Positions 25,818-32,868 of a DNA stretch of 64,000 nt are shown piece by piece (position 1 is the first letter of the stretch; the number at the start of each line of letters is the position of its first letter). Location of the stretch: NCBI GenBank assembly GCA_026126105.1, contig JAHCJV010000004.1, positions 1 through 64,000 of the forward strand, given 5' to 3'. The notes under the pieces were generated by a model, which made no database searches, was not told where the DNA came from, and saw nothing but the letters and a program-made list of their open reading frames with translations. Position numbers and translations under genes: made by a program. Origin of the DNA: Enhydrobacter sp. (lineage in GTDB: Bacteria; Pseudomonadota; Alphaproteobacteria; Reyranellales; Reyranellaceae).

Positions 25818-26675
25818 TCAGGGTCCGGTGACGATGGCCGTGTCGGCACGTCCGCCCCATTCAGTCCATGAGCCGTCGTAGATCGCCGCTTCCGGCGCGC
25901 CCGTGAGATAGAGGGCGAGACCGACGACGCAGGCGGTGACGCCCGAGCCGCAGCTTGCGGTGACTTTCCTGGACGGATCGATCCCGGAGGCCGCGATGCG
26001 CGCCTTGAGCTGGTCAGCCGGCAGCATCGTGCCGGTCCTCGGATCGAGCAGGTCGTTGTAGGGCAGGTTGAAGGCACCCGGCATGTGGCCGCTGCGCAGG
26101 CCCGCGCGCGGCTCCGGCGCTTCGCCGCGGAAGCGGCCCGCCGCGCGGGCATCGACGATCTGCTCTCGCTTGCTGCCGATCAGCTCCTTCACGTCGTCGA
26201 TCGAGCGCACCAGCGTGTTGTCGAGGCGGGCCGTGAAGTGGCGCTCGCGCGGCGGCGTCGGGTCGTCGGTGACGGGTCGGCCTTCCGCCATCCACTTGGG
26301 GAGGCCGCCGTCGAGCACCGCCACATCCTTGTGTCCCATGGCGCGGAACATCCACCACACGCGGCAGGCGCCGGTCATCGGCGAGGTGTCGTAGACGACG
26401 ATCTTGTTACCGTCGCCCAGCCCCAGCTTGCGGACGCGGGCCGAGAATTTCTCCGGCGATGGCAGCATGTGGGGCAGCGGGCTGTCGGTGTCGGCGATCT
26501 CGTCGATGTCGAAGAACACCGCGCCCGGGATGTGCTGATTGGCGAACTCGGCCTTGGGGTCACGCTTCTGCGCCGGCAGGAAGAACGAGCCGTCGACGAC
26601 GCGCACGTCGGGTGCGTCGAGGTGAGCCGCCAGCCATGCAGTGCTGACGAGCGCGTCGGGGCGGGCGTAGGTCAT
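25818..26675 (-). CDS. Thiosulfate/3-mercaptopyruvate sulfurtransferase
   Basis: A 285-residue two-domain rhodanese. The catalytic cysteine is Cys242 in SCGSGVTA, whose loop matches 3-mercaptopyruvate sulfurtransferases rather than thiosulfate rhodanese. The N-terminal domain includes VRVVDGSFFLP and HIPGAVFFDIDEI, and the linker is GGLPKWMAEGRPV. The ATG at 26675 is preferred because AGGAAA lies just upstream; an ATG at 26690 would add five residues. It transfers sulfane sulfur to thiols or cyanide in the cytoplasm. Confidence 0.92.
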   Translation of the reverse strand: MTYARPDALVSTAWLAAHLDAPDVRVVDGSFFLPAQKRDPKAEFANQHIPGAVFFDIDEIADTDSPLPHMLPSPEKFSARVRKLGLGDGNKIVVYDTSPMTGACRVWWMFRAMGHKDVAVLDGGLPKWMAEGRPVTDDPTPPRERHFTARLDNTLVRSIDDVKELIGSKREQIVDARAAGRFRGEAPEPRAGLRSGHMPGAFNLPYNDLLDPRTGTMLPADQLKARIAASGIDPSRKVTASCGSGVTACVVGLALYLTGAPEAAIYDGSWTEWGGRADTAIVTGP

Positions 26676-26693
26676 GGCGTGTTTCCTCATTGC

Positions 26694-26780
26694 TGTCGTC
26701 CTGAGCGCAGCGAAGGACCTAACGCGTCGTCCAGCGACTCTGGTGCAGACGTTAGATCCTTCGCATCGCTCAGGATGACA
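26694..26780. repeat. Intergenic inverted-repeat element (MITE/REP-like)
   Basis: Two 31-nt arms, 26694-26724 and 26750-26780, are inverted copies of one another with four mismatches, enclosing a 25-nt loop. The core unit is close to CCTGAGCG..GCGAAGGA, a sequence known to me as a common dispersed intergenic palindrome in alphaproteobacterial genomes. It fills nearly the whole gap between the alaX-like gene and the sulfurtransferase gene, so RNA from the upstream gene would fold into a long hairpin here. Confidence 0.8.
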
Positions 26781-26790
26781 ATTGGCCTCA

Positions 26791-27492
26791 CTAGGGCAGA
26801 GCGATGATGAACCGGCGGTTCATCTTGCCCTTGTTCTCGATCTTGGTGCACTCGACCCGGCCGATCTCGCCGGTGCGAGCGACGTGCGTGCCGCCGCAGG
26901 CCTGCAGGTCGACCCCCTCGATGGCCAGCAGCCTGACCCTGCCGGCGCCCATTGGCGGCCGTACGCTCATGGTCTTGACCAGCTCCGGTCGGGAATTCAG
27001 CTCCTCGTCGGTGACCCATTGCGGCACGACCGGCCGGTCGACAGCAAGGAGCTTGTTGATCTCCTCGGTGACCCATTCTTTCGTCGGGACCTCGCCTTCG
27101 AGGTTGAAGTCGAGCCGGCTCTTGTCGGCGTTGACCTGGCCGCCGGTGACGTTGCCCTTGACGACGGCCGACATGACGTGCAGCGCCGTATGCATGCGCA
27201 TGTGCTTGTAGCGACGCTCCCAGTCCAGCACGGCGTGGACCTCGGTGCCGACGGCGGGCCTCGGCCCATCGGGCGCCAGCACATGGAGCACGTCGTTGCC
27301 CTCGGCCTTCAGCGTGTCGACGACCCGGGCCTCGCCGTCGGCCCAGCGCAGCAGCCCGGTATCGCCGGGCTGGCCGCCGCCGGTCGGATAGAAGATCGAC
27401 CGGTCGAGCCGCACGCCGCGATCCTCGACCGCTGTCACCGTGGCGTCGGTTTCTCTGAGATAGGCATCCTGACGGAACAGTTCTTCGACCAT
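26791..27492 (-). CDS. Alanyl-tRNA editing protein (AlaX type)
   Basis: A 233-residue free-standing editing protein related to the AlaRS C-terminal editing domain; it deacylates mischarged Ser-tRNA(Ala). The zinc ligands are His101 and His105 in MRMHTALHVMSA, and Cys199 and His203 in ACGGTHVA. The N-terminal FYPTGGGQPGDTG motif is intact. It starts 9 nt after the ribokinase gene's stop on the same strand, so the two are likely cotranscribed. Confidence 0.93.
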   Translation of the reverse strand: MVEELFRQDAYLRETDATVTAVEDRGVRLDRSIFYPTGGGQPGDTGLLRWADGEARVVDTLKAEGNDVLHVLAPDGPRPAVGTEVHAVLDWERRYKHMRMHTALHVMSAVVKGNVTGGQVNADKSRLDFNLEGEVPTKEWVTEEINKLLAVDRPVVPQWVTDEELNSRPELVKTMSVRPPMGAGRVRLLAIEGVDLQACGGTHVARTGEIGRVECTKIENKGKMNRRFIIALP

Positions 27493-27501
27493 GGGCAGGA
27501 T

Positions 27502-28416
27502 TTAGGCCCTGGCCAGCCGCGCCGCAACTTCCTTGGCCGTCGGCATCGAGGGCGCGCCGCCCAGTTTCTCGACGGCGCAGGCCGCCGCCGCACTGGCATA
27601 GCGGGCCGCCTCGACAGGCGTCGCTCCGACGGCCAGCCGGGCAGCGAGGGCGCCAACGAAGCAATCCCCGGCGCCGGTCGTATCGACGACCTTTGCCGGA
27701 AAAGGGGGAATGTTGGTCTGCCCATCGGCGGTCACGACGACCGAGCCACGCTCGCCCAACGTGGCTATGACAGCCCGTGCGCCGCGCTGGCGCAGCTTCT
27801 CGCACGCCTCACCGACCACACGCCGGCTGCTTGCGGCACGCACCCTGGTGCCGGTCGCTTGCGCAAGCTCGATCTCGTTCAGCACCGCGACATCGACGCA
27901 TTTCAGCAGGCGCGCAGGGTACGGGGCGAACGGCGCCAGGTTGAGCACCGTGCGGGCGCCGGCGCGACGCGCCTGCATCAGGAGGGCATGGGTCGTTGCC
28001 AGTGGTGTCTCGAACTGGGCAACCCAGACCTCGTCGGCACGCGGGCGGACCCGTACCATCGCACTGGTGAAGTGAAGGTTCGCGCCGGAAGCAACAGTGA
28101 TTGCATTGTCGCCCCCGGCCACCTGGATCAGCGCCAGGCCGGTGGGATGCCCCTTGACGGCCCGCACGCCCGAGCTGTCGACGTCGCTGTCGGCCAGGAA
28201 GCCGCGCAGCGTGTTGCCGAAAGCGTCGTGGCCGACTGCGCCCGCCATGGCAGCCGCCACACCTAGCCGCGCCGCCGCCACCGCCTGGTTGAGGCCCTTG
28301 CCGCCGGGCAGGAACGACACCTTGGCGCCAAGCAACGTCTCGCCCGCGTGCGGCCGCCGCGCGCTTTCGACGACGACATCCATGTTGAGGCTGCCGCAGA
28401 CCACGACGCGGCTCAT
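27502..28416 (-). CDS. rbsK: Ribokinase
   Basis: A 304-residue PfkB-family sugar kinase that phosphorylates ribose to ribose 5-phosphate. Signatures are VVVCGSLNMDVVVE at the start, the GGKGLNQAVAAARLG motif, and DTTGAGDCFVGALAARLA, with Asp as catalytic base. The length fits RbsK. No ribose transporter is adjacent, so another pentose or a nucleoside-derived sugar could also be the substrate. It follows cysK by 10 nt. Confidence 0.88.
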   Translation of the reverse strand: MSRVVVCGSLNMDVVVESARRPHAGETLLGAKVSFLPGGKGLNQAVAAARLGVAAAMAGAVGHDAFGNTLRGFLADSDVDSSGVRAVKGHPTGLALIQVAGGDNAITVASGANLHFTSAMVRVRPRADEVWVAQFETPLATTHALLMQARRAGARTVLNLAPFAPYPARLLKCVDVAVLNEIELAQATGTRVRAASSRRVVGEACEKLRQRGARAVIATLGERGSVVVTADGQTNIPPFPAKVVDTTGAGDCFVGALAARLAVGATPVEAARYASAAAACAVEKLGGAPSMPTAKEVAARLARA

Positions 28417-28426
28417 GCGGTCCGCC

Positions 28427-29428
28427 TCACGCCATCCAGCGCGGCAGCGGCAGTTTCTTGTCGCGCAGGAATGCCGGATTGAACAGCTTGGACTGATAGC
28501 GCGAGCCGCCGTCGCACAGGATGGTGACGATCGTCTTGCCCGGCCCCAGCTCGCGCGCGAGCTTCATGGCGCCGACCACGTTGATGGCCGTCGAGCCGCC
28601 CAGCACCAGCCCTTCATGCTCGATCAGGTCGAACAGGACGGGCAGGGCTTCCTCGTCGGTGATGCGAAACGCCATGTCGACCGGAATGTCCTTCAGGTTC
28701 GCGGTCACGCGGCCCTGGCCGATGCCCTCGGTGATCGAGTTGCCTTCGGCCTTGAGCTCGCCGGTCTTGTAGTAGCTGTAGAGTGCCGACCCCATCGGAT
28801 CGCTCAGCGCGATCTTGATGTCCTTGTTGCGCTCCTTCAGTGCCAACGCCACGCCGCCCAGCGTACCGCCGCTGCCGACGGAGCAGGTGAAGGCGTCGAC
28901 CTTGCCGTCGGTCTGCTCCCAGATCTCTGGTCCTGTGGTGCGGTAGTGGCCATCGCGGTTGGCCGTGTTGTCGAACTGGTTGGCCCAGATCGCGCCGTTG
29001 GGCTCGTTGGCGGCGATTTCCTTTGCCAGCACCTCCGAGTACCGCACGTAGTTACCGGGATTGGCATAGGGGAGAGCCGGAACCAAGCGCAGATCCGCGC
29101 CGCACAGCCGCAGCATGTCCTTCTTTTCCTGGCTCTGAGTCTCCGGCATCACGATCACCGAGCGATAGCCGCGCGCATTGGCGACCAGCGCGATGCCGAT
29201 GCCGGTGTTTCCGGCGGTACCCTCGACGATCACGCCCCCGGGCTTGAGCCTTCCGTGCTTTTCCGCGTCCTCGATGATGGCCAATGCCGCGCGGTCCTTG
29301 ACCGAGCCGCCCGGATTGAGAAATTCCGCCTTGCCGTAGATCTCGCAGCCGGTCGCCGCCGACGCCGCCTTCAGCTTGATGAGCGGCGTATTGCCGATAC
29401 TGTCGATAAAACCCGACCGGACATTCAT
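28427..29428 (-). CDS. cysK: Cysteine synthase
   Basis: A 333-residue PLP enzyme making cysteine from O-acetylserine and sulfide. Lys44 in FLNPGGSVKDRAA is the PLP lysine. GTAGNTGIG and CSVGSGGTLGG are the substrate and phosphate loops, and DGGSRYQSKL is near the end. The ATG at 29428 gives the usual N-terminus (GFIDSIGNTPLIKL). It heads a minus-strand run cysK-rbsK-alaX. The internal region with PYANPGNYVRYSE is longer than in E. coli CysK, so a related beta-replacement role cannot be excluded. Confidence 0.88.
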   Translation of the reverse strand: MNVRSGFIDSIGNTPLIKLKAASAATGCEIYGKAEFLNPGGSVKDRAALAIIEDAEKHGRLKPGGVIVEGTAGNTGIGIALVANARGYRSVIVMPETQSQEKKDMLRLCGADLRLVPALPYANPGNYVRYSEVLAKEIAANEPNGAIWANQFDNTANRDGHYRTTGPEIWEQTDGKVDAFTCSVGSGGTLGGVALALKERNKDIKIALSDPMGSALYSYYKTGELKAEGNSITEGIGQGRVTANLKDIPVDMAFRITDEEALPVLFDLIEHEGLVLGGSTAINVVGAMKLARELGPGKTIVTILCDGGSRYQSKLFNPAFLRDKKLPLPRWMA

Positions 29429-29599
29429 AACGATCTCACACTTCAGCCCCTGCGCTGCGCTCCCGGCCGGACGGTAACGTTCTTTTTCGCCAGCGCAAAG
29501 CGTGGTGCATCTTTCTGTCGGCCACTGCGGCATGAGGTTTCGAGCAGCCCTCCACCGGACGCTCGCGGCGTTCGGTGGAGGAGTGACTTCATTTGAAAA

Positions 29600-29674
29600 T
29601 GGCTCCGGAGGCAGGGTTCGAACCTGCGGCCAGGCGATTAACAGTCGCCTGCTCTACCACTGAGCTACTCCGGA
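29600..29674 (-). tRNA. tRNA-Asn (GTT)
   Basis: A 75-nt cloverleaf on the minus strand including CCA. The acceptor stem TCCGGAG/CTCCGGA pairs fully. The anticodon loop contains CTGTTAA with anticodon GTT. The T arm reads AGGTTCGAACCCT. Confidence 0.97.
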
Positions 29675-29769
29675 AAAACTCGGTCGCGGCCGGTGGCACG
29701 CGGCCCGCGCGGGGGGTCTTTTGGCAGAGCGTTCCGCGCGAAGCAAGAGTGTAATCCACTGCCGTCGCG

Positions 29770-29843
29770 TGGAGGCCTGGGCCGGAATCGAACCGGCATT
29801 GACGGATTTGCAGTCCGCTACATAGCCACTCTGCCACCAGGCC
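29770..29843 (-). tRNA. tRNA-Cys (GCA)
   Basis: A 74-nt cloverleaf on the minus strand with encoded CCA. The acceptor stem GGCCTGG/CCAGGCC is perfect. The anticodon loop contains CTGCAAA with anticodon GCA. The T arm contains GGTTCGATTCC. It lies 95 nt upstream of tRNA-Asn in the same direction. Confidence 0.97.
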
Positions 29844-29970
29844 AGCGCGAGGAACGGCGGTGCTATACGCACGCCGCGCCCGAGCGGTCAAGCGGGGCCG
29901 CGACGCGGCGGCCTTTGACGCTCTTGCGGGACACTGCCTATAAACAGCCAACTTTCTGGGGGCAGAGTCG

Positions 29971-30627
29971 ATGACGGATTTCGTGCTCGCACGTCGTAAC
30001 ATGATCGACGGCCAGCTTCGGCCGAACCGTGTCACCAATGGGCAGCTCCTGGCCGCGATCAGCGACCTGCCGCGGGAACGGTTCGTTGCGGCGGGGCTGC
30101 AGTCTGTAGCCTATGCCGACGACGACGTACCGCTCGGCAATGGCCGTTTCCTCATGGAGCCCATGGTGCTGGCGCGCCTGCTCCAAACCTTGCAGCCGCT
30201 GCCGGAGGACAAGGCGCTGGTGGTGGCGTCGGGCGCCGGCTACGGTGCGGCGCTCCTGGCACGCCTCGTGAAATCCGTCGTGGCGGTAGAGGGGGATGCC
30301 GGTCTCGCTGGTTCGGCCGAGCAGACCATCAGGACCTTGGGGATAACCAACGTGCAACAGGTCGTCGGCAAGATGGAAGAGGGCAGTGCGCCCGGGGCTC
30401 CCTACGACGTGATCCTGATCGAAGGTGCCGTTCAGGAAGTGCCGGCGGCGATCCTCGATCAGCTGGCCGAAGGTGGCCGGCTCGCCACCGTCATCTCGGC
30501 GTCTACCGGGATGGGGGTTGCCCATCTGGTGGTAAAGGAAGGCGGCGTCGCGTCGGGCCGACCTCTGTTCGATGCAGGAACCCCGCTTTTGCCAGGTTTT
30601 GCCGCTCCGCCGCGATTCGCTTTCTGA
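29971..30627 (+). CDS. Protein-L-isoaspartate O-methyltransferase-like protein
   Basis: A 218-residue SAM-dependent methyltransferase of the Pcm type. The opening ARRNMIDGQLRPN and the nucleotide-binding segment ALVVASGAGYGAALLARL resemble Pcm, but that loop lacks the standard VLEIGTGSGY form. Repair of isoaspartyl residues is therefore less certain. EGDAG and APYDVILIEGAV follow at the expected positions. It lies just upstream of the tolC gene in the same direction, a pairing often seen in alphaproteobacteria. Confidence 0.82.
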   Translation: MTDFVLARRNMIDGQLRPNRVTNGQLLAAISDLPRERFVAAGLQSVAYADDDVPLGNGRFLMEPMVLARLLQTLQPLPEDKALVVASGAGYGAALLARLVKSVVAVEGDAGLAGSAEQTIRTLGITNVQQVVGKMEEGSAPGAPYDVILIEGAVQEVPAAILDQLAEGGRLATVISASTGMGVAHLVVKEGGVASGRPLFDAGTPLLPGFAAPPRFAF

Positions 30628-30707
30628 ACGCTCCGGTTCCGGTCAGTTGTGGGACTACCCATAGCGGTTCCGGCAGTGATAGGGTCCAGGCATATGAAGG
30701 TAGTTCC

Positions 30708-32123
30708 ATGCGTATCCGACCCAACCTGAGGCTCGCCGGCGCTGCAGCCGCGTGCTCGCTCGTGCTCGGTTTGGTCAGCGCTTCGCCCGTCCGGGCTCAA
30801 AGCCTGATCGAGACCTTCTCGACCACGTACAACAGCAATCCCGACCTGCTGGCCCAGCGCGCATTGCTGCGCCAGACGGACGAAACCCTCGCCCAGGCTG
30901 TCGCGAACTGGCGACCACGGGTGTCGCTGTCGGTCGAGTACAACAAGATCCAGCTCGACACGGTGTCGCCGCTGCGCTCGGTGGCTACATATTACGCCTT
31001 GAGCGGCCGGACCGCGCTGCTATCGGTGACCCAGCCGATTTTCCGCGGCGGCAAGACTGTCGCCGATACCAAGGCGGCGCAGGCGAATATCCAGGCCCAG
31101 CGCGCGCTCCTGCAGGACACCGAGCAGACGGTGCTGCTCCAGGCGGCGAATACCTATGCCGATCTGCTGCGCGACGTCGGCATCGTCGACGTCCGCAAGA
31201 ACAACGTACGGGTGCTGGTTCAACAGCTCGATGCAACGCGAGAACGCTTCCGCGTCGGTGAACTGACGATCACCGACGTCTCGCAGGCCGAGGCGCGTCT
31301 CGAGCAGGCCAAGGCCGATCTGGTGCAGGCCGAAGCCATCGTGCGCGTCGGTCAGGCAGCCTTTCAGCGCGTGGTCGGCGCGCCGCCGGGAGTGCTGGGT
31401 GAGCTTCCCCTGATTGGCGCGCTGCCGGCGAGCGAGGATGAGTGTATCGCGCTCGCCATGGACTACGGTCCGCGGGCCGTAAGCGCCCAACACCGCATCA
31501 CGGCGGCAAGCTATGGCGTGAACAGCGCCATTTCCACTTTGCTGCCCCAGGTGAACGTGGTCGGTTTCATGCAGTATCAGCAGGAACTGCAGTTGCCGAC
31601 CGACCAGTTCTACCAATACGGCGTGCGCGTGCAGGCGACCGTGCCGATCTTTCAGAACGGGAGCGAATGGTCGGCGGTCCGCCAGGCCAAGGAACTGGTC
31701 GGTCAGCGGCGCAACGAACTCGACAGTGCTCGCCGCCTGGCGGCCCAGAATGTCATTTCGGCCTGGCGCAACCTCGATTCGGCGCGATCGCGCGTCACGT
31801 CCTTTACGGCACAGGTAAAAGCCAACGACGTCGCTTTGAACGGCGTGCGCCAGGAAGCGCTGGTCGGCTCGCGCACCACGCTGGACGTGCTGAACGCGGA
31901 GCAGGAATTGCTGAACTCGCAAGTGAGCCTGATCTCGGCCCGTCGCGACGTGCAGGTGAACTATTATGGCGTCCTCGCCGGAATCGGCCGGCTGACGGCT
32001 CGCACGCTCGGACTTCCCGTCGAATACTATGACGAGGAAAGGTATTACAAAGAGGTGGGGTCCCGTTGGATTGGCGACTGGGGCGCCGGCAGCTCGGGGA
32101 GCAACACGGGGAGCGGCAAATAG
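30708..32123 (+). CDS. tolC: TolC family outer-membrane protein
   Basis: A 471-residue outer-membrane efflux channel. It has a cleavable signal peptide (hydrophobic LAGAAAACSLVLGLVSA, cleavage near VRAQS). Two repeat halves are seen, starting TFSTTYNSNPDLLAQRALLRQTDE and AISTLLPQVNVVGFMQYQQ, with long heptad-rich helices (GELTITDVSQAEARLEQAKADL; GSRTTLDVLNAEQELLNSQ). It should form the exit duct for type I secretion or RND efflux; no inner-membrane partner lies nearby. The next gene, popZ, starts directly after its stop. Confidence 0.95.
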   Translation: MRIRPNLRLAGAAAACSLVLGLVSASPVRAQSLIETFSTTYNSNPDLLAQRALLRQTDETLAQAVANWRPRVSLSVEYNKIQLDTVSPLRSVATYYALSGRTALLSVTQPIFRGGKTVADTKAAQANIQAQRALLQDTEQTVLLQAANTYADLLRDVGIVDVRKNNVRVLVQQLDATRERFRVGELTITDVSQAEARLEQAKADLVQAEAIVRVGQAAFQRVVGAPPGVLGELPLIGALPASEDECIALAMDYGPRAVSAQHRITAASYGVNSAISTLLPQVNVVGFMQYQQELQLPTDQFYQYGVRVQATVPIFQNGSEWSAVRQAKELVGQRRNELDSARRLAAQNVISAWRNLDSARSRVTSFTAQVKANDVALNGVRQEALVGSRTTLDVLNAEQELLNSQVSLISARRDVQVNYYGVLAGIGRLTARTLGLPVEYYDEERYYKEVGSRWIGDWGAGSSGSNTGSGK

Positions 32124-32798
32124 ATGAGCGACACCAAGGGCCCGGGCAACGATCCCTCGATGGACGACATACTTGCCTCGATCCGCAAGATCATCTCCGA
32201 CGACGAGGCACGCGGCCAGGCAGGTGCAGCTGCGTCGAAAGCGCCGCAAGCGGGCACGACCCCCGCACCGACGGGGTTGCCTGACGACGTTCTCCTGCTC
32301 ACCGATCTGGTGGACGAGCCTGCGACCGGTCCTTCGCAGCGGCCCGCGCTCGCGCCCGAGGCGCCGAAGACCGACACGGGAGGCGCAGCCTCTAGCGCCG
32401 CCCGGTCCACCGCACCTGCATCTTCTTCTGTCATTCCACTGTCCGCGCCGATGCCACCTGGGCAATCAGCGGCAGCGGCGTCGATTTCGGTCTCAACATC
32501 AGCCTCCTCTGCGGAGTCCCCCGTGAAACAGCCTACCGCCGACAAGAGCCTTGTAGAACCCAGCGCAGCGGGTGTCGCCGCATCGGCCTTCGAGCGGCTG
32601 AATCAGGCGGTTCAGGAATCGGTGCCGCAACCCAAGGCGTCGGATCCGGGGCCGAGCCTGGGTCCGGGCGGACGGAACCTCGAGGACATCGTCAAGGAGC
32701 TGCTCCGGCCGATGCTGAAGGAGTGGCTGGACAAGAACCTTCCGACAGTGGTCGAACGCTTCGTCGAACGTGAGATCGTCCGGCTGACCCGCCGCTGA
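32124..32798 (+). CDS. popZ: PopZ polar organising protein (DUF2497)
   Basis: A 224-residue PopZ-type scaffold. The N-terminal conserved helix DPSMDDILASIRKIISDDEA binds partner proteins in characterised PopZ. A long Pro/Ala/Ser-rich, low-complexity middle (about residues 30-165) is likely disordered. The C-terminal oligomerisation region ends LEDIVKELLRPMLKEWLDKN then VVERFVEREIVRLTRR. In alphaproteobacteria PopZ self-assembles at the cell pole and anchors the chromosome via ParB. The ATG directly follows the tolC stop, and a strong terminator follows the gene. Confidence 0.93.
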   Translation: MSDTKGPGNDPSMDDILASIRKIISDDEARGQAGAAASKAPQAGTTPAPTGLPDDVLLLTDLVDEPATGPSQRPALAPEAPKTDTGGAASSAARSTAPASSSVIPLSAPMPPGQSAAAASISVSTSASSAESPVKQPTADKSLVEPSAAGVAASAFERLNQAVQESVPQPKASDPGPSLGPGGRNLEDIVKELLRPMLKEWLDKNLPTVVERFVEREIVRLTRR

Positions 32799-32822
32799 CC
32801 CCAGGCGCCCGCATTCTCCATC

Positions 32823-32852
32823 AACGCCACGGGCCAAATCCGTGGCGTTTTT
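32823..32852 (+). terminator. Rho-independent terminator after popZ
   Basis: AACGCCACGG (32823-32832) pairs perfectly over 10 bp with CCGTGGCGTT (32840-32849) across a 7-nt loop and runs into a T-tract. It begins 24 nt after the popZ stop and ends 17 nt before the valS start. Confidence 0.88.
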
Positions 32853-32868
32853 CGTTATAAGGCCCACC

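Noticed and set aside
28097..29596. Long plus-strand open frame opposite rbsK and cysK
   Set aside because: It is the shadow of clear enzymes on the other strand; the composition is that of an antisense translation.
29600..29843. tRNA genes as integration sites of a mobile island
   Set aside because: No integrase, direct repeat of a tRNA 3' end or composition change is seen beside tRNA-Asn or tRNA-Cys.
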